A DNA stretch of 64,000 bases from Candidatus Kapaibacterium sp. (GCA_028284775.1 JANQRB010000013.1:1-64000), one strand, 5' to 3'. Counted from the first letter of the stretch, positions 9,934 through 19,483 are shown. Notes: a model not told the origin generated them from the letters alone. Numbers and translations: made by a program.

Positions 9934-10569
9934 TCAGTCGACGTATTGCGGTGTTGAATTAACCGCATTGCTGCAATCGAATAAATCGATGCGCGATTTA
10001 CCGCCGCTGCATTCGACCGTGCTGCAGCTTTCGGCCTTGCGGACCACGTATCGTTCGAAGGTACCCGGCAGCTTGCACACGCAATAGGTCACCGTGCAAC
10101 AGGAAGCGTCGTCACAGCCGATGTATTGGTAGCCGCAGGCGCTCTCAGTGTGAGGAATGCGGGACCAGCAGCTTGCACCGAGCACCACGCGGTAGATCAC
10201 GCCGCAGGTCCCCGGCAGGCCGGTACAGGGCGGATCGTCGGCCGGAAAATTCATTGGATTACTTTTAAGCAGCTCGATCGAAATCAGATCGATGATTAAA
10301 GCCATCGAATGCGCAGCCATCGGGTCAGTCGCCGGCGAGCCGACCGGGATGACCCAGTCAAGATGCACGTCATAAGTCTGTCCACAGGCAAAACGCTGCC
10401 GATACTGAACCTTGAAATTGCCGTAGCTCGTTGTTAACAGGTGGACGCGCGGAAAGCTCCAGTCAGATGCGGGGCAGTCGGGTTTACATGGAATGCGGTC
10501 CAGCTCATCAGCCGGAAGCGGCGGATGAAACAGAGCGAGAGCCAGTATAATGAGAGTGATCGACTTCAT
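9934..10569 (-). CDS. Cys-rich secreted protein, paralog of its upstream neighbour
   Basis: This 211-residue protein has a signal peptide (MKSITLIILALALFHPPLPA). The mature part has many cysteines, including CKPDCP, a GASCWSRI motif and CDDASCCTVTYCVC, so it should be disulfide-bonded outside the cytoplasm. The next gene upstream (10589-11269) shares the same order of features: a YGNFKVQY/VGNFSVEY strand, a central helix ending in SNP, the CWSRI motif, then a paired-Cys D-S-C-C segment. The two arose by tandem duplication. No known family is recognised. Confidence 0.65.
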   Translation of the reverse strand: MKSITLIILALALFHPPLPADELDRIPCKPDCPASDWSFPRVHLLTTSYGNFKVQYRQRFACGQTYDVHLDWVIPVGSPATDPMAAHSMALIIDLISIELLKSNPMNFPADDPPCTGLPGTCGVIYRVVLGASCWSRIPHTESACGYQYIGCDDASCCTVTYCVCKLPGTFERYVVRKAESCSTVECSGGKSRIDLFDCSNAVNSTPQYVD

Positions 10570-10588
10570 GATTTACACGCCGCCTGTA

Positions 10589-11269
10589 TTAATTGGTTAA
10601 CTCGTGACAATTGAAACAGGCCTCTTCGCAGGCCGACCCGCCCGCCGGCGGCGTTCCGAAGACAACGTCATCATCGCAGATTTCGCCGATCCTGCCGCCG
10701 AGAACAAGATTGCTGATCCCCTGGCTCGCAAAGTTCGTGGCACAGTAGAGATCGATACAGCAGGATACGTCCGTGCAGGGAGCATAAATGACCGGACAAT
10801 CGTCCGCGCCGACGTTAATACGGGACCAGCACGAAGCCTTCAGCACCCGAAAGCTGACATTGCAATGCTGCAGCGACTGCGAGCCGGGCGTGCCGAAGGG
10901 ATTGCTGTAGATAAGCTGCGACATTACTGCATCGATCAGACAGGATATCGAGTAGCCGGCGTACAAGTCCACGCCCGCGGCGCCATGCGAATAAATCGTA
11001 TGAACCTGCAGATCGAAGTAACCGGTCTGACAACCCAGGCTGCGCTTGCTGTATTCGACGCTAAAGTTGCCGACACCAGGTACCAGCACAACCGCCGTCG
11101 TTACGCTGCCGAAGGGATCGTTGCAATAGATAGTGCATGGGGTCCCGCTGCTTGGATTGCCCCGGTTGATACCGGCTACAAAGCCGTCGACTTGTGCCTG
11201 TATCGGCGGCCCGAAAAGCAGAGCGCAGAGCAGAGCGGCTATCAGCGTTAAGTTTCTTGAGAAAGACAT
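10589..11269 (-). CDS. Cys-rich secreted protein, paralog of its downstream neighbour
   Basis: This is a 226-residue protein. ATG at 11269 was chosen because it begins a good signal peptide (MSFSRNLTLIAALLCALLFG...IQAQ). The longer in-frame reading to 11443 would overlap the upstream gene and bury the signal. It carries about 17 cysteines in the mature part, including CTIYC, the KASCWSRI motif, TDVSCCIDLYC and CEEACFNC. Similarity to the 9934-10569 protein covers most of the length, though the C-terminus here ends in an extra Cys cluster. Gap to the next gene is 19 bp. Role is unknown; a small disulfide-rich surface protein is the best description. Confidence 0.65.
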   Translation of the reverse strand: MSFSRNLTLIAALLCALLFGPPIQAQVDGFVAGINRGNPSSGTPCTIYCNDPFGSVTTAVVLVPGVGNFSVEYSKRSLGCQTGYFDLQVHTIYSHGAAGVDLYAGYSISCLIDAVMSQLIYSNPFGTPGSQSLQHCNVSFRVLKASCWSRINVGADDCPVIYAPCTDVSCCIDLYCATNFASQGISNLVLGGRIGEICDDDVVFGTPPAGGSACEEACFNCHELTN

Positions 11270-11294
11270 ACCATTGTTCTCGAAGTGAAAATTG

Positions 11295-13559
11295 TTAATC
11301 GGCGATAATGATCCTGCGAACCAGCTCTTGTCCGTCGGCCCGCAACCGCATGAGATAGCTGCCCGGCGCCAGCCGATTGCCGTTGCGCTCATCAAGCGGT
11401 CGCCAACGCAATTGCTGCACGCCGCGATCCAGCCGACTGTCATCGATCAACGTTGCGACCAGCCGATTCTGTAAATCGTACACGCCCAGGGTCAACTCCA
11501 TCCCGGCATGCAGGCGAATACGGACCAGTGCCTCGTCCTTCACCGGCATCGGGTACACGTCAAGCTCGAGGACAGCGCGATCTCTGCCGAGGATCCCTTC
11601 GGCGTCCTCATCCAGGCTGATTTGCTCGTTAGTGCGCGGCTCTATAATACTCTCGCTGCTGCCGTCCGGCCAGTGAATGATCAGGGAATCGACAGCTCGC
11701 TCGTCGCCCATTCCGAAGTGCAGACGCGGCGCGCCCTGACGCAGCGCGCCCCGACCGGCAATGACTGTTGCGGAACGCCGACTGCCGTCCTGATAGAGAT
11801 CGACACGTGCTCCAGCGGCGACAGGGGCCGGCCGGCCGTTTAGATCCAGGCTGAGAAAATTGTTGTCATAGGGACCTTCATTTCGATACAGCGCCAGAAA
11901 GGCTCCGTTGTTTGTGGCAAGGTCAAGCCGGCCGTCGTTGTCAAGATCGATCCAGACCGCATCGCGGCTGCCTTTGATGTCCCACATACCATAGGCGTAG
12001 CTTTCATCGACAAATGCGCCACCGGGCTGTTGCAGCAAGAGGCGCGGCGACTGGCAGGTGTCCGGGCTTGCGACAAAAATATCGGGCAGAGCGTCGTTGT
12101 TAATATCCACCAGCGTGACGGAGCCGTTTACCTCGCGAAAGACAAAAGCGTGATCAGCGTCAAACTTTATATCCGAGCCGAATACAGCGGCGGACGGTAT
12201 GGGATCTCCCTCCTGCTGCGGGCCTTTGCGGGCTGTGCTAAGCCCCGCGATGAAGTCCGCTTTCCCGTCTCCATTCAGATCACCGATATCGCCGGCGCTC
12301 GTACCGGTATGGAGCGGGACCGGCGAAGCTTCCGCATTTCCATAACTTACGAATCTCTTGTCCTGACCCTGATTAAGAAGTATTTCGGGATGTTCCGCCT
12401 GAGCCCTGTTGAGAAGCAGGTCGGGCAGTCCATCGGCGTTCCAATCCTGCCAGAGCGCGGCGGGTGCGATTGCCGCTCCGCCGCCGATTGACGCAGGCAG
12501 GTAGACCTCGCCGACGTCGCTGAAGCCATTGCGTCCGTCATTCCGCAACAGGCTATGTTGAATTGTCAGATCGCCGAGCCGGCCCGCGATGTATATGTCG
12601 GGCAAGCCATCATTGTTAAAATCACTGATACTGAAGCTCTGCGGCAGAGCGCCAAGTTCGAGCATCGACGGCAGATTTGTAAAGCGGCCGTCCTGCTGGT
12701 TAAGATGAATCTGAATTTCGCTCGCGGCGCCGCCGACCGTCAGCAGATCGGGATACAAATCGGCGTTAACATCAATGAAGCAGGCCATCCCGCAGTCGGC
12801 CTCCAGGTTCAGTCCCGCGTCCTGCTCAAGAAAATAGCCGCCGGCATTTCGGTAGAGTTTGCCGCCCGCCAGCAAATCATAAAAGCCGTCCCTGTCGTAG
12901 TCGCCAAATGCAATCGAAGCAATCGCTAGCGAATCGTCGACACCCAGCTCGCGCGTAACATCGCGCAGATGCGTCTTGCTGTCTTCCGCCGGATAACTGA
13001 CCAAAGCTTCGATCGCAAAGCCACCCGTCAGATAACGCCATTCGCCCTCAGCGGATTTAACAAGCTGGTCGTAGTAGGCTTCGCCCTCCACGCTGGTACA
13101 ACAGGGCTCGCGCTTGCTGTTGTCGGAGATCAGATACACATCGCGGTCCAGGTGCTCGACAAGCACATAGAATTGAGTGCCCCGGATCAGCGGGCCGTCG
13201 TGCAGCGGGACTTCGATCCATTCCGCCCCTCGCTGTGTCTTGCGCAGGGTGAGCGGCTCGATCAGATCGCGCTCATAGAGCGGAAAGGCTGCATCGCCTT
13301 CGCTGCCGAATATCTGCAGGCGGACGCGGCCGGAGGCATTGACGCCGCCGAGTCTGATGTTAAGCTGCAGTAGCTGCGCCGGCGCCGCAAGCCGAAAGCG
13401 TCCGGCGAACTTCCGGCAGGACTCATCATGTATTTCGATGGGTTGACCGCTTTGCCGGTAGCGCGACAGCGTATCGATCGTTTCGGCAGAAGCAACAGAC
13501 GGCAGAGCAAAAAAGCTAAGCGCCAATATGAGGGCCGCAGCCGGATTATTGTTCGTCAT
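11295..13559 (-). CDS. FG-GAP/ASPIC-UnbV repeat protein with T9SS sorting tail
   Basis: The protein is 754 residues from ATG 13559, which starts a signal peptide (MTNNNPAAALILALSFFALPSVASA). The middle (about residues 150-560) has repeated Ca-binding-type FG-GAP/VCBS units such as FGDYDRDGFYDLLAGG, DFNNDGLPDIYIAG, DLNGDGKADFIAG and DLDNDGRLDLATN, predicting a beta-propeller. About residues 560-645 match an ASPIC/UnbV module (LSLDLNGRPAPVAAGARV, HFGMGDERAVDSLIIHWPDG). The last 90 residues are a T9SS type A sorting domain: DVYPMPVKDEALVRIRL, then APGSYLMRL and a basic end. So it should be exported by Sec, then passed through the outer membrane by T9SS and left on the surface. It follows the SBBP gene by only 13 bp. 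Confidence 0.9.
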   Translation of the reverse strand: MTNNNPAAALILALSFFALPSVASAETIDTLSRYRQSGQPIEIHDESCRKFAGRFRLAAPAQLLQLNIRLGGVNASGRVRLQIFGSEGDAAFPLYERDLIEPLTLRKTQRGAEWIEVPLHDGPLIRGTQFYVLVEHLDRDVYLISDNSKREPCCTSVEGEAYYDQLVKSAEGEWRYLTGGFAIEALVSYPAEDSKTHLRDVTRELGVDDSLAIASIAFGDYDRDGFYDLLAGGKLYRNAGGYFLEQDAGLNLEADCGMACFIDVNADLYPDLLTVGGAASEIQIHLNQQDGRFTNLPSMLELGALPQSFSISDFNNDGLPDIYIAGRLGDLTIQHSLLRNDGRNGFSDVGEVYLPASIGGGAAIAPAALWQDWNADGLPDLLLNRAQAEHPEILLNQGQDKRFVSYGNAEASPVPLHTGTSAGDIGDLNGDGKADFIAGLSTARKGPQQEGDPIPSAAVFGSDIKFDADHAFVFREVNGSVTLVDINNDALPDIFVASPDTCQSPRLLLQQPGGAFVDESYAYGMWDIKGSRDAVWIDLDNDGRLDLATNNGAFLALYRNEGPYDNNFLSLDLNGRPAPVAAGARVDLYQDGSRRSATVIAGRGALRQGAPRLHFGMGDERAVDSLIIHWPDGSSESIIEPRTNEQISLDEDAEGILGRDRAVLELDVYPMPVKDEALVRIRLHAGMELTLGVYDLQNRLVATLIDDSRLDRGVQQLRWRPLDERNGNRLAPGSYLMRLRADGQELVRRIIIAD

Positions 13560-13572
13560 TGCGTCTGTTTGT

Positions 13573-15729
13573 TTAATTGTTAAAACTGTTATCATAAGCG
13601 CCGGCGGGCGTCGGGAAATTGGAGGACTCGGTCGAGCCGCCGACAACGAATTTGTCGAAGTTGGGATCATAGACGATGCCAAAGCCGATGTCATCGCCGC
13701 TACCGCCGAGATGCGTCGAGTAGCCCAGGGCGGCACCGAAGTTCCGCACTTCGGTAACGATAGCATCCTCAGCGCCGGCCCTAGCCGTGCCGTTCGTCGT
13801 TGTCGGATAGTCGCTCGATGTTGTCCGCCCGGTGACACAGACCTCGCCGCTGTTGTTCGTCAAGCTCAGATCCCAGGCCGTATCGTCGGCATCGCCGCCG
13901 AGGTAGGTCGAATAGACCATTGATCCGCCCGTCGAGCTAAGACAAAAGACAAAGGCGTCGCTATTGCCGTTAAGCGCCGAGTCATAGGCCGTGGTCGAAG
14001 TCGGAAAATCGTCCGAGTTGGTTTCGCCGGCAACAATTGCTTCTTTACTCGCATTTACCTTGATCGTCAAGCCTCGGTCATGGCTTTGCCCGCCGAGATA
14101 GGTACAGTACACCGTTGCGCCGGTGGAGCCGAGTTTCAAAATAAAAGCATCCCGAAATCCGTTGCGAGAAGCCTGATAAGGATTCGTGCTGACCGGAAAG
14201 TCGTCGGACTCAGTGTAGCCGGTGACGTAGATATCGTTGTTGGTCCCGACGCCGACATCAGGCGCCAGTTGATAACCATTGTCTTTGCCTGATCCGCCGA
14301 AATAGGTTGAATACACAAGGCTTTGTCCTCCGGCGGCCAGCTTGAGAATGACGGCGTCATTATCACCGGCCCGGCTTGCCTGAACCGGATTCTGGGTTGG
14401 AAAGTTATTCGACCGGGAAATGCCCGAAACAAATACTTCTTCATTATCATTAACGTACAGCTCCCATCCCAGATCACGGTCGCTGCCGCCGACATAGGTC
14501 GAGTAGAGTAGCTGGCTGCCGTCGGAGCTCAGCTTCAAAATGAATAAGTCGTATACTCCGCCGAAGGTCCCGTAGAGGGCGCTGGCAAGCGGAAAGTTGT
14601 TGCTGTAGGTAATGCCGGTAACATAGATGTCTCCGTCCGGATCGAGGTCGCAGGCATAACCGCGATCGATGCCCGAACCGCCGAGGACGGTAGAAAAGAG
14701 AAGGTCGGTCCCATCCCCGGTCAACTTCGCGACAAAAACATCCTGGTTGCCCCTGACGGATTGATCATAAGCTCCGAGAGTCGATGGAAAGTTGCTCGAA
14801 CTCGTTAACCCAGTAACAACCGGGCGGCTGAACTCGTCGACTTCGAGATCGCGCACGGCATCGTCATTCGTACCGCCCAGATAGGTTGAATAAAAGACCG
14901 GGTCGATAATTAATGTTTTGGTGGAATCGTATTCATCCACTTCCACGCGAATCGTATTGTCCTCGTGGGCCCGAAAGCGGGCACCGACTTGCCTGCGTTT
15001 ACCTTTCTGCCGCTGATAGACAAAGAGCCCCCGCTGTTCAATCTTGCCCAGCGCCGTCCTGAATTCCAGCTCGCCCCTGGCATTCACTCTAAGATCGGAG
15101 GCCGACTCCAGCCTGATTTTGATGTCCTCCGGCTTTGCGCCCGGCTTAACGATCAGGTCGTAGCGCGCCCTGCCTTCATCGAAATATAAACGCGTGTCAA
15201 TATCCACATACACGTCTTTAATGTAAGCTTCGCGATAGGAGGCCGCATCCCGAACCCACTCGGATTTGTCGGAACCACGAAGAAAGGAATGTCTGGCTTC
15301 CGTACGGTTGAAACCAAGAGCCGAGGTAGTCCGCCTTGTTTCTGCCATCCTGCGTTTATCCTGCTCGGAGTTAACAAAGCTCATTTTAACAACGTGACCG
15401 TAACGGTGCAGGGAGTCGCCGAAAATGTAGTCGAAAGGGTCGTCATACTCTTCCATCGAACCGCGACGCTTGCCGATACGCTCTACCTTGTAGAAATCGT
15501 AGAGGATCGCATCATCAGTCACCCACATTTCAACTCCTTCCGCTTTAGCTTTGTAACGAACTTCTGCCGGCCACTGCCCCAGGTTTTCGATGAATCGCAG
15601 GGAATTGTAGGCTGAAGGCGTCAGGGATTGACCGGTAGCTGTCACACTCATTAGGATACTTACTATAATGGTAGTAATTACCTTCGGAGCGTAGCTCAGC
15701 TTCCCTGAATCATAATACGGTTTACGCAT
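13573..15729 (-). CDS. DUF7948-type/SBBP beta-propeller exported protein
   Basis: This 718-residue protein has a signal peptide ending near TATGQS. Residues 40-270 match the N-terminal domain that goes with SBBP propellers in Bacteroidota (FIENLGQWPAEVRYKA at the start, IDPVFYSTYLGGTNDD at the join). From about 285 to the end are seven SBBP repeats of about 55 residues, each with the pattern YSTYLGGS-DD-G, then D-IYVTG-T-S-NFP. The protein stops directly after a repeat (FPTPAGAYDNSFNN) with no T9SS sorting tail, which is unusual for this class. It appears to be the first gene of the operon; about 430 bp of leader separate it from a promoter-like sequence at 16165. Confidence 0.85.
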   Translation of the reverse strand: MRKPYYDSGKLSYAPKVITTIIVSILMSVTATGQSLTPSAYNSLRFIENLGQWPAEVRYKAKAEGVEMWVTDDAILYDFYKVERIGKRRGSMEEYDDPFDYIFGDSLHRYGHVVKMSFVNSEQDKRRMAETRRTTSALGFNRTEARHSFLRGSDKSEWVRDAASYREAYIKDVYVDIDTRLYFDEGRARYDLIVKPGAKPEDIKIRLESASDLRVNARGELEFRTALGKIEQRGLFVYQRQKGKRRQVGARFRAHEDNTIRVEVDEYDSTKTLIIDPVFYSTYLGGTNDDAVRDLEVDEFSRPVVTGLTSSSNFPSTLGAYDQSVRGNQDVFVAKLTGDGTDLLFSTVLGGSGIDRGYACDLDPDGDIYVTGITYSNNFPLASALYGTFGGVYDLFILKLSSDGSQLLYSTYVGGSDRDLGWELYVNDNEEVFVSGISRSNNFPTQNPVQASRAGDNDAVILKLAAGGQSLVYSTYFGGSGKDNGYQLAPDVGVGTNNDIYVTGYTESDDFPVSTNPYQASRNGFRDAFILKLGSTGATVYCTYLGGQSHDRGLTIKVNASKEAIVAGETNSDDFPTSTTAYDSALNGNSDAFVFCLSSTGGSMVYSTYLGGDADDTAWDLSLTNNSGEVCVTGRTTSSDYPTTTNGTARAGAEDAIVTEVRNFGAALGYSTHLGGSGDDIGFGIVYDPNFDKFVVGGSTESSNFPTPAGAYDNSFNN

Positions 15730-16290
15730 TGCCTGATCCTGGTTTCTAGGATTGTGTACTTATCTGTTTACCATGACAACAACATCCGCAGCACTGCCGG
15801 TAGACAGCGCCGTTTCTACGAAGTTGTGCCCTAGGTATGTATCGACTTGAAGACGGTACACGCAAAAAGGCGACCGCATTCAAGAATATCAATGTCGAAG
15901 CGAAACGTACAGCGCGGTTACGCTGTATTTCTTCGCCGCTTTGAGTTGAATTGTAATGTTAACGATTCAGTGATTTGAACACTGGCACGAATATCGTTAC
16001 CGAGTCAACGAAACGTGCTTCAATGGGGTAGCTAAAGCAGTTTGTCTTGACGGTTAGTCTTCCGGAGCTTGATTTCAGGTTGTGATCCCGATCGCTCTCC
16101 AGAATACGACTGTTTCTTCTTCAGTTGATTGCTCAGGTTGGACATCCCAAGCGTAAGGACGATGCAAATATATACGATATATCATTCGATACAAGTGCAA
16201 ATATTAATTATGTGGAAAAAATTTTCCGCGCAGCTTTGATTGTTCACGGATGGTTTTTCACTATCTGTTCTTTCAGGAGCCTGAGCAGGT
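15730..16290. other. Intergenic region upstream of the surface operon
   Basis: This stretch holds no convincing gene on either strand. It contains the promoter-like site at 16165-16194 and would form a long 5' leader for the operon. Codon use and frame lengths look random. Confidence 0.5.
16165..16194 (-). promoter_or_regulatory. Bacteroidota-type promoter for the surface operon
   Basis: On the minus strand, TATATTTG (16172-16165) fits the -7 consensus TAnnTTTG, and a TTG (16194-16192) lies 19 bp upstream as the -33 element. It points toward the gene starting at 15729, giving a leader of about 430 nt. The surrounding DNA is AT-rich compared with the window. This is a sequence match only. Confidence 0.4.
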
Positions 16291-16476
16291 TCATCTTGGC
16301 CTGTCGATGGATTGGCCGGTGATCCAGGCGTTAATTAATTCCACCCATGCCCTTCGACATTTGTCATATTCGGGATCTGCGCATTAACACTTCGGCGCGA
16401 CAGGCGGCTTCTCGATCAGCCGATAAACGAACTCCAGTTCCGAATCCGGCAACAGAGCAAGGAAGGCAGGGCAATA
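16291..16476 (-). pseudogene. Possible gene remnant with an internal stop
   Basis: One minus-strand frame reads a protein-like segment (ALLPDSELEFVYRLIEKPP, ending PKC), meets a TAA at 16386-16384, and continues in the same frame as CADPEYDKCRRAWVELINAW to a TGA at 16291. The composition resembles real protein more than the neighbouring frames do. There is no start codon or recognisable family. It may be the tail of a decayed gene. Confidence 0.25.
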
Positions 16477-16537
16477 CTAGTTAACAAATTCACGACAAAG
16501 CAATTCTAAAACACCTGAAGTATTCAAATAGCGTTGT

Positions 16538-17344
16538 TTACAACTCCGCCGCAATCCGGTCCAGATAGCCAATGGCGGCAAACTCCGCAGCATGATTGGG
16601 ATTACAAAGTGCGCCACCGGATTGATGACGCAATGAGCGGTACATCGCCGTCGCCGCACGCAGAGCTTCCACACAGCTATGTGCGTCGTAAGTGGCGACG
16701 GTCGCTTCCATCTCGCGTGCGCGGGCGGGAGCGTATTGTTCGATCTTGCGGACACCGCTGGGTCGGGCTTGCGCTTCCTGCAAGGCCAGCGGACCCAGCA
16801 CCCGGGCACGCAGGAAAGCTAAAAAATCCACCACTTCAAAGATTTCACCCCGTCCGACCTTGGCGGCGGCATAGTGCAGCCAGGTCCAGAATCGCTTTTC
16901 GATCCACTCGAGATCTGCCGGGGGAAACACGGCTTTGCCACGGCCCAATGCCGCCGCCAGACGTCGATCCCGGTCCAACAGGACCACGGGATCCTCCACT
17001 CGCAGATGAACATCCCCAAGGCTTACAAACTTCAGGTCAACATGCAGCAAGGGGTCATTGAACAGGCATATCAGCAGACGGCTTTCCCCGACGTGCTCGC
17101 CGGTGAATGATTCAAGGAGAGGACCCAATTGCGCCGCGATATGCGCGCGTTCACTCATGACAGCCTCGTAGGCTTCATCTTCGACAGCGAGTACAAGGTC
17201 CAGGTCACTAAAGCTGTCCATTGCGCCGTTACAGAACGAGCCGCCAGCCGCTATACCGACAATACGCGACTCGCGTTCAAACGCAGGAAGGGCGCGCTGC
17301 AAAAATCGGGCGTGATCCCGCGGGAGATGATCGAAGTGTTCCAT
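16538..17344 (-). CDS. Nucleotidyltransferase domain protein
   Basis: This 268-residue protein has a polymerase-beta-type nucleotidyltransferase core. GGS at residues 34-36 is followed by SDLDL with acidic residues D47 and D49, and a third acid, D102, lies in HVDLKF. These are the three metal-binding positions. The C-terminal half is helical, as in small-molecule nucleotidyltransferases related to aminoglycoside adenylyltransferases, but the substrate cannot be told. It stands alone: long non-coding stretches lie on both sides. The complete catalytic triad suggests an active enzyme. Confidence 0.8.
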   Translation of the reverse strand: MEHFDHLPRDHARFLQRALPAFERESRIVGIAAGGSFCNGAMDSFSDLDLVLAVEDEAYEAVMSERAHIAAQLGPLLESFTGEHVGESRLLICLFNDPLLHVDLKFVSLGDVHLRVEDPVVLLDRDRRLAAALGRGKAVFPPADLEWIEKRFWTWLHYAAAKVGRGEIFEVVDFLAFLRARVLGPLALQEAQARPSGVRKIEQYAPARAREMEATVATYDAHSCVEALRAATAMYRSLRHQSGGALCNPNHAAEFAAIGYLDRIAAEL

Positions 17345-18522
17345 GCCGTATTCCTGTTTGAGCGGTTACTGAGTCTCCACCGCAGCGTCAACAAGGGGTA
17401 GCCGTGATTCACGACACCGGATTGCGAGACTCTAAAATGCAACATACAATCATTTCGCCAGCAAGCCAGCACCCGGTGCGGAGGTATTGTGCGGGTATCG
17501 TGAGTTTCGCTCCGCATAGTCTCGCGGTTCATCGCGTTATGACGATTGGCGGATTCTCCAACAGGCTGAATCCAGTGGGTCAGGGTCAAGATTGTTGTTC
17601 GGTGGGTGTTGAGCTTTACGGGCTGATTTGATGAATGCGCTCACGGGGCTTTGGCGTGTTTTGTGTGTGAAGAGTCCAGGCCGGTTGATTCGCCCGATCG
17701 ATTTAGTTGTGATGTGTGTAAACGAGATGTGGCGCTTGCCGGAGGTGGCAGAGAGACAGGATAGCTGGGTGGTAGTGCGAGAGCAAGTTGGTTGCTGCAA
17801 CAACGGGTGAAGGCATTAAAGGGCCTGAAGGCCCCCACCCCCGCTCACCGCCGCCAACTTCAGGCATCGAGCTACAAATACAAAGCACCAGCACCAAATC
17901 CCCTTTGATTCAGTGTCATCTCCGCCAATATCGCGAACCAAGACAATCTAAATGCGCGCCGAATTAAGCTGCAACAATACTAAAACGCGATTCACAAAAC
18001 AACCGGCAATGAAGAAGTTGGCCGGTAAACATGCTCAACGGGCCATTTGAGGTGGTTAACGGTCGCAATTTTGCAATAATCGATTCAGGCTATTTAGCTG
18101 CAGCACCGAAGTTTAATCCAAAGTGATTACCCTTTTCAGAATTGCAGCCTCCGACGCTCAACCCCGCTCAGTCAGAATCGTAAGCGCCCTTGCCGATCTT
18201 AAGCACAAGACAGGCGCATCTCAATGAAACGAACAGTCAAGTAAACGCGCCCTTGCAGTTAGAATAGGCAGAGACAGCCGGGGCTGTGGAATTAAAGAGA
18301 TTTATGCGTCTCAGTAATCCGGCCTCATGCAAAATGGAATTCGATAGTCACACGACAGAGACATAGAGGTTTATAATTCCATTCACGATGTTGTCAGTTT
18401 GTAATCCCTTGTCTAAGGCTCTGAAATGCTATGGTGCTGTTGACGACGGCGATAAAATGCGGCTTGCAATGCTGAAAGACCAACGACAATAACCGATGGG
18501 TGCAACGAGACGACTATCTAGG
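17345..18522. other. Gene-free stretch of about 1.2 kb
   Basis: Only short overlapping frames of random appearance occur on both strands. Features seen are weak inverted repeats, for example ACCGGC at 18002 with GCCGGT at 18021. No RNA gene, transposase remnant or repeat copy could be supported. Confidence 0.5.
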
Positions 18523-18594
18523 AAAAAATGGAAACGGTGCACCACGGGCAAACAATTTCTCCTTCATGTTTGCTGCCTGATAGTGCACCGTTTC
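18523..18594 (-). terminator. Long-hairpin terminator after the 18688 lipoprotein gene
   Basis: A perfect 12-bp inverted repeat, GAAACGGTGCAC at 18531-18542 and its complement at 18583-18594, encloses a second 7-bp stem (GCAAACA/TGTTTGC). Read on the minus strand, the stem is followed by CATTTTTTCC. The T-run and position about 95 bp after the stop codon fit a factor-independent terminator with an unusually long stem-loop. Confidence 0.5.
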
Positions 18595-18687
18595 ACAACA
18601 CAAACGTCACTTTCTAATGTCGAAATGCAAGCGGTGGATTTTCGAGCGCGGTCGGGTCCTCACGCACTTGTTAACTGCTGTCATCAA

Positions 18688-19287
18688 TCAATCCGATGTG
18701 GCGATGAGGACCTCCGTGAATACACCGTTAGTGATTTCGCGTGTATTCGACTCATCGGTGTTGCTGGCGGTAATCATTGAGACGGTACCGGAAAGCAATA
18801 CAATTTTTAACTGGCCGGCAGCCGAGCCCGGCTTATCCCTGATCTCGGTGATCCTGACTGTTCCGCTGAGCGAGTTAAACATCTTCGCGCCGTCACTGAC
18901 TGTTACCTGTCCGCCGGCCTGTCGTTCATTGTCTGGAATCTCACTGATATCCTGAATCGGATAGCTGGCCCCAACAACAATGTCGTCAATGTTCTTGTAA
19001 ATCGTGACGCCGATGATGATGGTATTGTCCGCATCGGTGGCAAGGAAGCTCGTCCGGCTGCTGGAAGTCCCCGATGCCTGGGATGCTTCAAAAGCGCTGC
19101 TGCCGGAAGGCGAAACAACCAGGGCCGTCATTTGCCCCTGACATTCCTCGCTCGCATTATTATTACCGCTGGGGCTGTCATCGTCGTCCGAACAGCCGAT
19201 TGCCAGCGCACAGCACAAGGTCAGATTCAACAGCAACAACATTCCAGGACGCACTCGTCCCGCCCGCCGCAGAGTTGCAGGTTTCAT
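18688..19287 (-). CDS. Predicted lipoprotein of unknown function
   Basis: This is a 199-residue protein. ATG at 19287 is preferred because it gives a charged n-region, a hydrophobic core and a lipobox (CALAIGC) followed by SDDDD. Acidic residues just after the lipidated Cys fit surface-exposed Bacteroidota lipoproteins less well than a simple anchor, so side of membrane is unclear. The mature part is Ser/Thr-rich with beta-strand patterns (DNTIIIGVTIYKNIDDIVVG; LSGTVRITEI) and may form a small beta-sandwich. The N-terminus resembles that of the DUF3500 lipoprotein at 41299 only in its Asp-rich stretch. It is divergent from the next gene. Confidence 0.6.
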   Translation of the reverse strand: MKPATLRRAGRVRPGMLLLLNLTLCCALAIGCSDDDDSPSGNNNASEECQGQMTALVVSPSGSSAFEASQASGTSSSRTSFLATDADNTIIIGVTIYKNIDDIVVGASYPIQDISEIPDNERQAGGQVTVSDGAKMFNSLSGTVRITEIRDKPGSAAGQLKIVLLSGTVSMITASNTDESNTREITNGVFTEVLIATSD

Positions 19288-19483
19288 ACAACAGTTCTCG
19301 TTGATTGTGTATTGAGGTCGCTCTTTCGTCTCGCCGATTGACAGTGCCAATATACGTGTGGCAATAGCCTTACGGTAGTCTGAAAAATCGATTTTGTGAT
19401 AAAAGTCTCGCGTGATATTTTTCACCGAAACGGCAGCGTAACTGCCGGTCAAAACCTCCAGAAATCGTTGAATTTACTACAGA

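Noticed and set aside
17404-17897. Overlapping short frames on both strands
   Set aside because: No ribosome site, signal or family pattern, and the frames contradict each other; treated as non-coding.
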